A DNA stretch of 64,000 nt from Phlebotomus papatasi (taxonomy: Eukaryota > Arthropoda > Insecta > Diptera > Psychodidae). Where the stretch lies: the NCBI RefSeq assembly GCF_024763615.1, contig NC_077223.1, positions 22,692,001-22,756,000 on the forward strand, read 5' to 3'. Shown here one piece after another: positions 32,101 to 42,757 of the stretch. Position 1 is the stretch's first letter. Each line of letters begins with the position of its first letter. Made by a program: the position numbers and the translations under genes. The notes beneath the pieces are model-generated. The model did no database searches and was not told the DNA's origin. It saw only the letters and a program-made list of their open reading frames with translations.

Positions 32101-35100
32101 TTGAATGTGGGCAATCAATTTGAAACAGTGGATGCCAGAATTCTCAATGCTCCAACATTGGAATATGCCAGAAATAAGTCACAAATTCCAAAAGATGGTG
32201 TTTGGCAGATAAGAAGTGAACAATTTATAGTGCCTACATCAATTAATAATTGGGCAGTTTTGGTTTTGGAAGCCAGAAGACCGGAGATGTATCTTGTTGG
32301 TGAATTTGTTAATAAGATAATATCAGCCGGAAAAGCACTCAATATGACAATTGCCCGACCAAAAGATATCAAACAGATTGATATTGGTCGAGATTATCGA
32401 AAATTTGACCAGGAAATGTATGAGTACAAGAAGGACAATGTAGACATTCTGTTGATGGTAATTCCAGGTTTTGGGGAAGCGTATAAGAAAGTTAAAGTAG
32501 CTGCTGAGATCCAATATGGGATTTTGACGCAGTGCATTAAGCATGACACCATCGTTAGGCGTGGTGACTTATCAACCATTAATAACATCCTTCTAAAAAT
32601 GAACTCCAAACTCAATGGATTAAATCACAGGATTCTGAGTGAGAATCGACTGAAGTTGGGCATTCTCAGAGATGGGAACTTTATGGTAGTCGGAGCGGAT
32701 GTTACCCATCCAAGTCCTGGTCAAAACAATGTACCCAGCATTGTTGGAGTAGCATCGTCCTACGATGAGGATGGTTTCAAGTAAGTTCTTTTTTTTTTAA
32801 GTTTATTTATTGAATTTTATTATTTCTACTGAGAAAACTGTGATAGATAGGCAACTTGCGGTTTTCTGCTAAAGTTATTTTTTATGGAATTTAAAGGATC
32901 CACTAATTAATTAAACTCCCATTAATTTATTAATTTCAACCATTCCCTAACCACAATAGATTTAGGACTACATTTAGGACACTTAGGACTACATTTTTGC
33001 CATAGAAGACATCCTGCTCCGATACCTCCTAAATAACTTTTTTTTTTATTGTTTTGCTGACCAATTTTTATTTTTTACTGCTCATTTTTGATTTTTTACT
33101 GACCACTTTTTATTTTGTTATGACCCATTTTCATTTTTTACTGATCACTTTTGTTTCACTTTTTACTGACCGCTTTTTCTTACTTCTTTTTTATTTTAAA
33201 GATAATTCTGTTATATTTAAGACGATATATGTACTCTGATGTTTTTCAAATCAATTTCGTTCATTTTTGGATGTGTTTTGGAGGTAGTCCTTTTGAACAT
33301 TTCATCCTTCGAAATCTTTGACCAAAAAAATCGCCATTTTGAATCTTTTAAGGTCAAAGGTCAACCACCCTTAAGATCTTATTTTTGCCCTATTTGGTCA
33401 AATTTGGCCTCATTTGAGAGGCCTTCAAATTCCAAACTCAGCTGTTGTCTTTTTAACTGCTCGTATTCCAAGAGAGAGCAGTTTCCACAATCGACTTCTT
33501 TTCAACTTTTCTCCATCCTGGCGGCCAAATGCTAATAGATATTGTCTTCCGGTCTTCGGTGACTCCCCCACAAGTTAACATTCTCTATCGAACTAACTTA
33601 TCCAAATTATCCTCCCCCCCCCCCCCACCCTATAGAACGGTTAAAATCACGCTAAAAAATACGCACAGCTGAATCATAAAACGGTTAAGATTATGCTCAA
33701 AATTACGCACAGCTCAATCACAAAACGATTCAAAATACGCATAAAACGCGCACAGCTCTGTCATTAATCGGTTAAGATTGCGCTTAAAATCACGCACAGC
33801 TCAATCATAAAACGGTCAAGATTGTGCTTAAAAACTTGCGCAGCTCAATTATAAAACGGTAAATTCGCTTGAAATCACGCACAGCTGAATCATAAAACGC
33901 TCAGGATTGCGCATAGAATAGCGCATTCTTAACCGTTTTATGATTGATGTGTGCGTGATTTTAAGTTCATTTGCCGTTTTATGATTGGGCTGTGTATGAT
34001 TTTAAGCGTAATCTAAACAGTTTTTTTTTTATTTTTAAAATGTTATTTGGAATTGAAGTATATGTCAAAAACGTGTCAATGTCATTAAAGTGGCTTAAAT
34101 AGGTTTATATTCATTAATCAATAAATTAGTGTTATTAAAAAATCATACTTGATAAAATTTATTGAAAAAAAATGAATATTTTAAGCGTAAAACATTTGAC
34201 CTTGAAAAATGATATGAATGAATGTTTCAAGGTCATTGGTATGTATGGACGAAATATCCGTATGGACAACCTCTAAAACATATGTGACAATGAAAACTTA
34301 AACACGTTTTTTAAGAGAAGGAGAGGGGTGGGGGGGGGGAACGAAGGTCACATTTAGATTCCCAAGGTCAACTTATGGGGGGGGGGGGGGGTCACCCTAA
34401 GACCCCAAGTCTCTATTTCCAATCCTCTGGCTGCTAGAGCCAAAATTATGAATTTTGAACCCCAATCCCACCCCCTGTAGCGGGGGTATCGATGTCCGTA
34501 GAAGTTTTTTGCTATCACCATTGAATTTGGCATGCCTAAATTAGGTAATATGCAAAGTTTTATGAATGAACTCGCTAAAAGGTCCGAGAATCTCCCTTGT
34601 TTGAAACTAGAGGCCAAACATATAGAAGGTACATTAGCCTAATTTCAAAAATTCATAGCCAAAAAAGTGCATAACATTAACAGGATGTCTTGACGGTTCT
34701 TGACGCAGCAAGACCTCTAGAATAAAGTGGTTTTTCACTAAAAAGCGGAATTCCGCGGAACTTTTTACTATTTTGTTAGTTGAATTTCGCGTCATTTTCT
34801 CATATAAAATTGATCAAATTGAAATGTAACGTCAATTTTGACGCAATATTTCAAGGTACCTTAATGTCTAAGAAAAAAAACGGGATACAGGGTTTAATGA
34901 GGATATTAGTCAACTATTACTTGGCGGTGTTAGATTTCAAAAATTCGAATTTTTTTTTTTGGGTTTTTGCCAAGAATTTGGGTATTCTGCTGCCCCACTG
35001 TGCGACGCCTGTCGATTCACCGTCACTTTAGAAAAGTGTTCGGAGTTCGAAGTCGCTTCCGATCCCGAGACGACTCAAGGCAAGATCCTGAATTTGTTTC

Positions 35101-38094
35101 AGCCGTATTATCCCGGGTTTGTCCCGAAGTCGTTTCCTCTTTGAAATAGCTCGCATGGCTCTTTTAAAGCGTGTCCCAGATTTAAATCCAAGAAGACAAA
35201 TGACTCTTATTAAAAAACTATAGTACATATAAAATACTATTTATATTTCTTGAAAGGGTATTTCATTGTGATTCAAATCCACTTTATAGTTTTTTTTATT
35301 CAAGCGGTTTCTCCGCGAAATCTTCGCACTATCTTCTTTACTCCCCTACGAAGGCTCTGGACAATGTCGTCCCCACGATCTCTGACGACTTCCACTTTCT
35401 TCCGAAGTTATGCAAATTTTTGGCTGGATTAGCCTTCTTCTTCGAGTCTCCTTTAAAAATTCCCCAGTATTGCTCAATGGGGCGAACTTCTGGAGTGCAG
35501 GGCGGGTTGACCTTCTTATCTACATATTTGACATTGTTGTTGGCAAACCATTCCAGGGTGGCTTTCGCGTAATGAAATGATGCCAAATCAGGCCAAAATA
35601 GAGGAGGGATGTCGTGGCTTTGATACAGTGGCAAAAATTGTTTTTGGAGGCACTCTTTAATGTAGATATCCACGTTCATCGTCCCTGTCACGAAAAATTC
35701 TTCGCTGCGATGTCCACAAGAGCAGATTGCCATCCAAACTACATATTTCTTCGGGAACTTGTCGTACTCTTTGAATTTGAACTTGCTGGTTACACCCGTA
35801 CGAGTCTTCGCCGTGTAAAACTGTTGGCCGGGCAACTGAGTAAATTCACCTTTTACGACAGTTTCGTCGTTCATCAAAATGCATCCTTGAAAGCCTTTCA
35901 AAACTCGATCACTCAGATTTCTCGACCACGTTTTGGCACTTTGCTTCTGCTTGTCCGTGCGATGGGGAACAGCTTGAGCTTTGTACGTTATCAATCCGTT
36001 ATTTTCTTTGATTCTCTGCATTAAGCTCTTGGAGATACCCAGCTTTTTACATCTCTGACTGAAAGGCAAGGTTGCTTCTGGAAAAGCGCCAACACTCTCT
36101 TCTCCATCCTCTTGTCTACAGCTCCAGGTTTTCTGCCACATCCTGGCTTTCGAACAACAGTCTTAAGTTCCTTGAAGCGTAATATAACCCTTCGTACCGT
36201 AGATGGACACTTTCCGGTGATCCTTCCGATTTCAGAATAGCTCTTTTGAAATATTTAGGAACATGTCCACGATCAATTTGCGCAGAGGTTCTCCATTTTT
36301 ATCACTTTTCTCAGCCAAAACACAACCTTTTTCAATATCTTTTTTAGAAATGAAAAGCTGACTAAATTCTCTTGAAACGTCAAAAAAAAAATTAAAACAA
36401 AACTCAATTCCTATTGTGACTAACTTCATGTCGAAAACTTGGATTTAAATCTGGGACACGCTTTAGTCAACTATTATTTTGCGGTGTTAGACTTCAAATA
36501 TTCGAAATTTTTTTTTGGGGTTTTTGCCAAGAATTTGGATATTCTGCTGCCCCACTGAGCGACGCCTGACGATTCACCGTCACTTTAGAAAAGTGTTCGG
36601 AGTTCGCAGTCGCTTCCGATCCCGAGACGACTCAAGGCAAGATCCTGAATTTGTTTCAGCCGTATTATCCCGGGTTTGTCCCGAAGTCGTTTCCTCTTTG
36701 AAATAGCTCACATGGCTCTTTTACATCCCATGTAGTCATTTTGAAGTGCCGTGGTTATCATGGTGGGTTTGCTAAACTTGATGTCCCTTGTTTTCGCGAA
36801 CAGAATATTGTGAAACAGGATGCAAGCTTGAGGTTACTAGCCTCTTTGCCCAGGGTACACATGGGTTTGGGGTAGTCCACGGTTTAGTATTCACTAAAGA
36901 CTTCTCGTTAGACGCAAGGATGCCGATACGTGCCTGTAGCTATTTCCACATAAACCGTAACCGGCCTAGGATAAATTCGACGGCTCCATTCCATACTATG
37001 CTAAGTCGACTTAGCTTTATATTACTCCGAGAAATATGTTGTTCCTGAGACCGAGATCTACAACTGGTGAAAATTTGGTGGTCATCCGATGTTCGGGTAA
37101 CGAGATATTTGAGATTTTCGAAAAAAAAATTACACGGGCAGCATAGGAAATCGCCAACTTCAAATGGCTCTCCTGAAAAGTTGTCATTCTGAGATAGCAT
37201 AGTATGGAACGGAAACCGTCGAATTACACTATTCGCTATCTGAAACGCACCCGATGGGTACCCCAACTGTACGGGGTTATTAGTTTAAATTGCTTGCAAA
37301 TGAAAAGGGAAGTGGTATACTTAGGTATAATTGCCTTTAGGTACACTGGGATGTGGCGTATCCAGGCTCCAAAGCAAGAGATAATTGATGATCTGGCCAA
37401 TATGGTTGCTGAACACTTGAGTTATTACAGGAAGACTCGCAATGTTCTTCCACATACAATTCTTTACTACAGAGATGGAGTGGGAGAGGGTCATTTTCAG
37501 ACAGTTCTTGATGTAGAATATAAAGCCATTCATGTTGCTGCTAGTCGTATTCCTGATTACAAGCCAAAGGTGGTGTTCATTGTTGTCCAGAAGAGACATC
37601 ACACTCGCTTCTTCCCTCCGAAGGGTGGTCCGAACAAGTGTCCGAGTATTGGGAGGAACTTCAATGTACCACCGGGAACTATTGTGGATACGACAATTGT
37701 ACCACTACAACAGAATCAGTTCTTCTTGGTAGCTCATCAGGCGATTCAGGGTGTGGCAAAACCAACAAAATATTGTGTCCTTGTGGATGAAGCTGAAATG
37801 TCAATTGACGATTTGCAAGCTCTCACATATAATCTGTGCTACATGTTTACTAGATGCAATAGATCCGTATCATATGTAGCACCTACCTATTATGCCCATC
37901 TTATGGCTGCCAGGGGAAAGGTCTACGTCGATGGGTACACTATTACTCAATAATTTTGAGTAATTTCACAAAATATCATATTTTATGTCTCTTCTTTCAG
38001 GGAGCATTTGAAGATGCATGATCTTGAGATGGAATACAGAAAGAGGATAATTAATGATGACGTTGGAGTGAAACATCCAATGTTTTTCGTCTAA
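26087..38094 (+). CDS. AGO2: Argonaute-2 (siRNA-class Argonaute, slicer), complete, five exons
   Basis: AGO2 binds siRNAs and cuts matching RNA in the cytoplasm; in insects it is the core of antiviral and anti-transposon RNAi. Preferred exons are 26087-26117, 26226-27213, 31374-32780, 37341-37934 and 38001-38094: 3114 nt, 1037 aa. The N-terminus is disordered and rich in Q, P and K (about residues 15-200), as in insect AGO2. N domain follows (CDTNYVALNL), then PAZ with YYAEKRIRLKYPNLP near residue 490, MID (WAVLVLEARRPE), and PIWI from LLMVIPGFG. The catalytic set is complete: D782 (GADVTHPSPG), E822 (PKQEIIDD), D854 (YYRDGVGEG) and H995 (YYAHL). The protein ends HPMFFV. Introns of 4.2 and 4.6 kb hold decayed transposons. 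It is AGO2 rather than AGO1 because of the Q-rich N-terminus and divergent N and PAZ regions. Confidence 0.95.
26226..27213 (+). CDS. AGO2: AGO2 exon 2 (Q-rich region and N domain)
   Basis: A pyrimidine-rich stretch and AG at 26224-26225 precede it; the donor GTAAGT is at 27214. It encodes a low-complexity Q/P/K region including several QQ and PQ runs, then PYKGPGTAGKRVKCDTNYV and a conserved N-domain segment (AYDGNKLAYS). Two bases are left over and join G at 31374 to form Ser. Confidence 0.92.
27470..27610. mobile_element. GC-rich hAT-like fragment in AGO2 intron 2
   Basis: Repeated GCCGCC, GCGCGCCG and AGCACGCCGCCAAGCACGCC resemble the subterminal regions of the element at 14736-17534. 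No complete ends were found. Confidence 0.45.
27869..27910. mobile_element. MITE family I, end fragment
   Basis: 42 bp equal to the reverse-orientation end (CAGTAGACTCTCGCAAATTC), then unrelated sequence. Confidence 0.65.
28048..28187. mobile_element. Short TIR element (about 140 bp)
   Basis: TTAGGGCCTTGACAGAC..GCCGAGAGAC on the left is mirrored imperfectly by CTCTCGACTTAAGTC..GTCTAGGGCATTAGG on the right. Confidence 0.45.
28531..29601. mobile_element. 1.07-kb TA-flanked element D, copy 2
   Basis: Body 28533-29599 with ends GGGGAAATGCTCATAATTTT and the inverse, inside TA. It matches 9042-10107 over its full length. It lies directly against the DD37E transposase remnant. Confidence 0.8.
29605..30705 (-). 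pseudogene. Tc1/mariner DD37E transposase, one frameshift (AGO2 intron 2)
   Basis: ATG at 30663 on the minus strand. The first frame (30663-30016) has a helix-turn-helix region (KKSEVVKHFVTMGISRRSIY) and the first Asp (VCVMDDEFYF). Near 30090 one base is lost in an A/G run and homology moves to the frame 30076-29516: LWLAISPAEM, second Asp in FWPDLAPSHY, Glu in LSPIETFW. Exactly 37 residues separate that Asp and Glu, the spacing of the ITmD37E family known from mosquitoes. A terminal repeat AGGGTAAAGTGG lies at 30704 on the right; the left end is lost where element D begins. Confidence 0.8.
30727..31072. mobile_element. MITE family I, copy 3 (reverse)
   Basis: Body 30729-31070 inside TA, opposite orientation to copies 1 and 2. 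It lies about 20 bp from the right end of the DD37E element. Confidence 0.85.
31374..32780 (+). CDS. AGO2: AGO2 exon 3 (linker, PAZ, MID, start of PIWI)
   Basis: Acceptor AG at 31372-31373, donor GTAAGT at 32781. It opens GQAFRNEPDRGKVIRALQCL and carries PAZ, MID and the first catalytic Asp (32698-32700, in GADVTHPSPGQ). It ends DEDGFK, completed by the next exon. Confidence 0.95.
33040..33185. repeat. Short tandem repeat (about 28-bp units)
   Basis: TTTTTTACTGACCACTTTT-like units repeat five to six times with drift, giving a T-rich array in AGO2 intron 3. Confidence 0.7.
33635..34010. repeat. Tandem array of 44-bp units, last units inverted
   Basis: ACGCACAGCT recurs at 33661, 33705, 33748, 33792, about 33835 and 33877 (spacing 41-44). 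The unit also contains CATAAAACGGTTAAGATT. From about 33925 the same words appear reversed (CCGTTTTATGATT, TGCGTGATTTTAAG), so the array ends in an inverted block. Confidence 0.85.
34310..34395. repeat. Poly-G tracts
   Basis: Two runs of nine or more G (about 34330 and 34379). A poly-C run is at about 33616-33627. These are prone to assembly error. Confidence 0.7.
34907..35166. repeat. 260-bp direct repeat K, left copy
   Basis: It starts TAGTCAACTATTA and ends GGCTCTTTTA. It matches 36464-36722 with about 5% differences. Its last TA is the left target duplication of the Tc1-like element. Confidence 0.85.
35165..36465 (-). mobile_element. Tc1/mariner element, 1297 bp, with complete ends
   Basis: Body 35167-36463; 26-bp perfect TIRs beginning AAGCGTGTCCCAGATTTAAA, inside TA. 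Length and structure are those of a full-size Tc1/mariner element. Confidence 0.9.
35338..36440 (-). pseudogene. DD37E transposase of the Tc1/mariner element, broken at the N-terminal part
   Basis: The frame 36141-35338 (minus) carries the DDE core: Asp in ILMNDETVV, Asp in FWPDLASFHY and Glu in VRPIEQYW, 37 residues apart from the second Asp (DD37E). The DNA-binding half lies in other frames between about 36150 and 36430, so at least one frameshift separates it. The coding strand is opposite to AGO2. Confidence 0.8.
36464..36722. repeat. 260-bp direct repeat K, right copy
   Basis: Directly against the right end of the Tc1/mariner element; see the left copy at 34907. Confidence 0.85.
36975..37224. 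mobile_element. TIR element of about 250 bp
   Basis: ATTCGACGG..CCATACTATGCTA on the left is mirrored by TAGCATAGTATGG..CCGTCGAAT on the right, roughly 28 bp. It ends about 115 bp before AGO2 exon 4. Confidence 0.6.
37341..37934 (+). CDS. AGO2: AGO2 exon 4 (PIWI catalytic core)
   Basis: Acceptor AG at 37339-37340. It opens YTGMWRIQAPKQEII with the glutamate-finger Glu at 37378, then the Asp in YYRDGVGEG and the His in TYYAHL. The donor is the GT at 37935 (GGGTAC context), which is weak but keeps phase with the last exon; without splicing the frame stops at 37953. Confidence 0.93.
38001..38094 (+). CDS. AGO2: AGO2 exon 5 (C-terminus)
   Basis: CTTTCAG acceptor ends at 38000. It encodes GEHLKMHDLEMEYRKRI and ends NHPMFFV-like (VKHPMFFV) with TAA at 38092, the invariant Argonaute C-terminus that packs in the PIWI core. 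Confidence 0.93.
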
Positions 38095-38314
38095 CTTTGT
38101 CTTCGTCCCTGAGGTCCTTGAAGTTATGCAGTTTTTATATCTCATTTATCAACTTTACTCAAATAATCTTCACTACACTCTACACCTTAATCTATATAAT
38201 TGGGCTGAAATTGGCTTAGGGAATCATTTTTTTTCTGCCGCTTATATGCTTATAAATATTTTAACATTTGTTTCGTTCATTGTAAAAAAAAACAAAAAAA
38301 AAGAATTCGACATT

Positions 38315-38320
38315 AATAAA
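38315..38320 (+). terminator. AGO2: Likely polyadenylation signal of AGO2
   Basis: AATAAA lies 221 bp after the AGO2 stop codon. No nearer canonical hexamer was noticed. Confidence 0.45.
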
Positions 38321-38619
38321 AATAGTTGAATTCAATATATATCTTTTTTATTCTACTGCAATTCATAAGGAAACCACAAAATGAGTAAAATTTATTTATA
38401 AAAAAGTCGCAAATATGGCTGAGCTGCCCCTAACCAGAAGACTCGACAGCTACTCATCTTCAAAAAACAGCTCTCATCTTCAAAAGACATGTCAGATCAC
38501 AACCAAATGAAGACGTTTCTGTATGGAGTGATGTGGATGTGATCCCGGTGACCTACATGGTAAAAAATTTCAGCACATATTTGTTCCAAAAATTAGCTCG
38601 TCCACGGACACCATAATTT

Positions 38620-39060
38620 TTGGCACAATCTTGTTCATTTTACGAGAGTCAAAAAGATATTAGTAACGAATTTATTCTAAAAAGTAAATCGTCCACGGAC
38701 ACCGAAAATTTTTGGAATAAATTTGTAAGTCTTGGACCCAAAATGGGTCTCCCCTATGAGACAAAGGGACACATACCTCTCCCACGAATTGTTGCAGAGG
38801 TTGAAGACGTTGTCTGCCACTCTGAGTTACCAAGTGGAGATAAGAATCTCCGTTCTCGTGCTGTCAGAAACATCAACAATTTTTTCCATAAAAACATTCC
38901 TCACTCACCCACGGACAGGATTTTGGATGATTGCAGAAAAAAGACTAAAACCTTTTTTGAAAGACCACCAGGAGCTCATAGTCACAAGCTCTGATAAGGG
39001 GAATAAAACGGTAGTAATGGAGGTGAAAGAATATGACGCCATTTACATCATTTACATCGT
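38620..39060 (+). pseudogene. Penelope-like element, N-terminal fragment of the reverse transcriptase ORF
   Basis: The frame 38620-38994 has NKFVSLGPKMGLPYETKG, like the LGPKF-LP block before the Penelope RT, then NINNFFHKNIPHSP and TKTFFERP. The reading then continues in the next frame with IVTSSDKGNKTVVMEVKEY, the conserved DKGN-VVM block of Penelope-like RTs. So there is one frameshift near 38960-38980. The catalytic YADD region, the GIY-YIG nuclease and the ends are missing. Confidence 0.65.
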
Positions 39061-40044
39061 CGCATTAGATTGAGATTGGATTGTTCCAAAATCTGAATCC
39101 AATCTTGTCTGTTTACATCGTACTGTTGAGATTGAATTGGATTTTTAGCGGGATGCCATTTTTGTGAGGTTAAAAATGATATTTTTGATTTTTAAGTTGG
39201 ATTTTTGGTTGATATTAAATATTTCTATTCATAGACTAGGGGGAGGCTTTGATCGTTCGCACATACGCTACCTTCAGACACTTCATATTTCTCCCATATT
39301 CCTTTATGAATCTCACATATGGCTATATATTGTAATAGCTAGCCTTAAATCCCGAAAAAATTGAGTCTAATCCTTTTTTCCTAGTTTCAGGAAGCAAAAA
39401 ATAAAAACAGGTCCAAAACTGTAATTTTGCTGTGCAATATTTCATACGATTGTGCAGAATTAATATCACTTTTCTGAAAAACTACTATCACAGAGGGTAG
39501 AAGGGTTATTAGGAATCAGATTTAAGTAAAAATCTTTTAGGCTGAACAGGCACTTTTTGTGGGTGGAACAAAATTCACAAACTTGACTCAGATTCATCGA
39601 TCGCACATAGAAGACATGGCTTCTCTCACATTTTCCAAGAAACTTCATTTTAGATGCGATCCCTCATATTCACATCTATTGTAATCTACCGATTTGATCC
39701 ACCACTAAAAAGTAAAACTTAAAAATCGTAAAGTTGATAAACAAGAAGTAATTTGACTCAAATAGGCTGCAGTTGAGTAATTATTAAGCAATTTTGCATT
39801 TCTTTGATATAAAAATATTTTTCAAGCTTGCACAAACTGAATGTGCAATGAAAGAATCACATCTGCAATAAGCTCATACAGTTTACAACTGGTTTTTGAC
39901 AATCTTTGACATAACCTCACTATTTGTGTTGTTTTGCATGACAAAGAAAAGAAATTGTCCGTAAGAAGATGTTTTGTGAAAATTTTAGCTTGTTCACCTG
40001 CTGAAGCTCAATATCTGTGCTAAATCCCGATTCCTGCAGCTGCA

Positions 40045-41947
40045 CCCAACTGACCAAAGTTAACAACCAACAGCTCTGGGTACCAGAATGTTAACAGCGC
40101 TGGTAACAGTTTTGGGCCAGTGGAAAGTAGCATTGAGTTGGCCTAAAATTGTTACCAACGCTGGCAAGTTTTTAAGGTACAGCACACGAGTAGCGTAACG
40201 GCGAATTTCGTAACTAAAACGCGTCTTGTTCAGGATGACATCTGGACATTTTCCACCGCGGAAAATGTATAAAATTTAGTTTTTTGCGGTATCTTAGTGG
40301 AAAACTTTTCTTCTGAAAGGTAAGTTTAAATCAGTGTGCAAGTTTTTTCTTTATTTTCCTCAAGAAATACTCTCTGAAGTGCCTGAAATTGCGTAGATTC
40401 GTGGTTTTTTAAGATTTTCCGATTTTCCACGTCCTGCTGGTCTGAGATCGGCCAGAATCCCTTAAATATCGCATTCGTAGCCCTCATTGATGAACTTCCA
40501 AACCGATTTTCCACTTCCGGCCAGATATTTTCGCCCAAAAATAGAAAATTTCCCACAAATTATGCAAGTGCGCGACCTCCCAGATTTTAACGTGTTTTTC
40601 ACGTCCTGCTTGCCCCTAATTGGCCAGAATTCTTTTCCATTCTCCTCACTGATATACCCTCTACACGATTTTCCACTTCCGGCCAGAGATTTCTATCCAA
40701 AAATAGAAAATTTTCCACAAATAATGCAAATGCGCAACCTCCCAGATTTTAACGTGTTTTTCCGTCTTGCTGACCTGAAATTGACCAGAATCCTTTAGAT
40801 GCATCATAAATAGCCCTCACTGATGTACCTTCTACCTATTTTTCCACTTCCGGTCAGAGAATTCCACTCGAAAATAGAAAATTTTCCAAGAATTGTGTGA
40901 ATGCGCGAGCTTGTTAATTTTGATATATTTTTCGCATTCTGCTTGCAAAAATTCACCCTAAATCACTTGGATTTCCCATCCAAGGTCTTCACTGGTATAC
41001 CTTTTCCACGACTTTCCACTTCCGGCTAAAAATTTCTATCCAAAACGAGAAAATTTTCAAGAAATCATGCAAGTGTCCGCATTCCGGAAGTTGCACATTT
41101 GTTCTTATCACGCTGACCAAAAATCGACTAGAATAAATTGGATGTCTAATCCACAACCCTCATTGGAATAATATTTTTTACGATTTTCCACCTTCGGCTG
41201 GAAATGTCTTCCAAAAAATAGAAAATTTCCCTGAAGTTACACGAGTACGCGGAATTCGGAATTTTTATACTTTGTTGATCGTCATTGTGGCCAGAGATCT
41301 GCTCAAATTCCTAAAATGTGTTTTTTACATCACTTATTGGCATACTTTCTTCAGGATCTTCAACTTCCGTTCCGACATTTCTGCTTAAAACCAAAAATTA
41401 GACTTATCATTTTTTTATTTTTTCTTACATGATCCTGAGGATGAATCACATGAACCTGTGGGCCTGAAAGCGGATTTGGGAAAGTCTAGCACGGAGAAAA
41501 TTCCGACAGATCATCCCAAAGGCAAGAGACAAGAGGCAAGGAGGCAAGAGACAAGACAGCAACAGACAGCTTGAGAATAAGTGCAACAATTCCTGCCTCA
41601 TTCGGTATTTTTAAGATATTGTGATTTTCTTTATTTTTTTTATATGAAATAAAATGTAATTTAATTAAAAAAATGTTTTATTATTTAAAAAAGTAAAAAA
41701 CGATTTTGAAAAACTCTTGTTAACACAGAAGTAACACTGGTGTTAACAGAATGGTAACAACTCTGGTAACAGAATGTTAACAGCGACAGCTAAAAATTTA
41801 GCTATTAGTTCCACTAGTGTCCACCATGAACGCAAAAGTGTCTCATTTTGGAACAAAAAGTCAGATGAATTTGTTAGGCAACCTAACAACTCTGTTAACA
41901 GAGTTGTTAACAGCTGGTTACCAACTGTTAACACCTGGTCAGTTGGG
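40045..41947. mobile_element. TIR element with an internal array of about 171-bp tandem units
   Basis: Ends CCCAACTGACCA and exact inverse TGGTCAGTTGGG. Both subterminal zones are full of GTTAACA and GGTAAC words. Inside, CCACTTCCGG-type marks sit at 40511, 40673, 40844, 41016, 41188 and 41361, so the unit is 162-173 bp and about six units run from 40340 to 41400. No coding frame. Foldback-type elements have such internal arrays, but I cannot name the superfamily; flanking duplication is unclear. Confidence 0.65.
40340..41400. repeat. Satellite-like array, about six units of 171 bp
   Basis: Each unit carries TTTTCCACTTCCGGCC, AAAATAGAAAATTTTCC, CAAATGCGC-like and GACCAGAATCC blocks. The units diverge by 10-25% by eye, so the array is old. 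Confidence 0.85.
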
Positions 41948-42126
41948 CAGGAACAGAGAAATCTTCAATGCGATGCGCATTCAAACGTTTTTGTGCATAT
42001 CCGGCTCCGTGGAGGAGAGGTGGAATCTTGTGTGGTCTTCTCGCTTGCAGAGTTTTAGTCAATTTTTAGCTTTAAAAACTTATTGATTCGTGTAAATTTG
42101 GTGATATTTGGACTTTTCAAGAAAGT

Positions 42127-42600
42127 ATTCATCAGATTTAACCGTTTCCGGAGTGAAATTCTCGTAGACGCAAGCAAAAAAATGGTTCTTAATGTCAATA
42201 AAACATCTCTCAGAAAAGTTCCAAAAAAGTGATATTAAAATGTTTTATTCCTTATAAAAATGGTTTAATCAAGTAGATTAGAGTTCCCTTTAAACAATGA
42301 TGTGCAACTTTTAGTGTCCGGTGCAAAATTTACGGTGAAAATGGGGTGTTCAATGATGGCGTGAATCGCGTGCGATAATAGAAACTTGATTCATCTATCG
42401 GACAAATCGCCATTAAATTTTCATTTTCCTCTGGAGGAAAATCTAAGGATTTCCTGGGATTTTGTTTGGTGGGATTATGAACCTTATAAGTAAGACATTT
42501 TTTTGGCATAGTTGGAGAATCCATACGGTTTGCATGGTAGTCAGAAAAAATCACTGAACTTGAATATCATTTTTGTGTGCGAAAGTTCAAAGCCTCCCCC
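42127..42600. repeat. Dispersed repeat A, copy 2
   Basis: It matches 673-1142 in the same orientation, from CCGTTTCC to GTGTGCGAAAGTTCAAAGC. Confidence 0.7.
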
Positions 42601-42692
42601 TAGTGGTGATAAGTATTATAAAATACCAATACAAACAGCTGATCGGGAAATTGATCAATGAGAGTTCAAATAAATCAATAATAATAATTTCA

Positions 42693-42706
42693 ATATATAT
42701 ACAATA

Positions 42707-42755
<49 letters not shown>
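42693..42755. repeat. (TA)n microsatellite
   Basis: Almost uninterrupted TA dinucleotides with a few G. Likely length-polymorphic. Confidence 0.9.

Positions 42756-42757
<2 letters not shown>

Noticed and set aside
33239..33535. 98-aa frame in AGO2 intron 3
   Set aside because: It lies in intron sequence next to T-rich tandem repeats with no recognisable domain.
34959..36706. Arginine-rich frames in direct repeat K
   Set aside because: Overlapping frames in a 260-bp non-coding repeat; the two copies differ by frame-changing bases and match no family I know.
37204..37340. N-terminal extension of the AGO2 exon 4 frame
   Set aside because: The frame is open upstream of the acceptor at 37340, but it overlaps a MITE end and does not resemble PIWI; the splice from 32780 restores the exact conserved DEDGFKYTG text.
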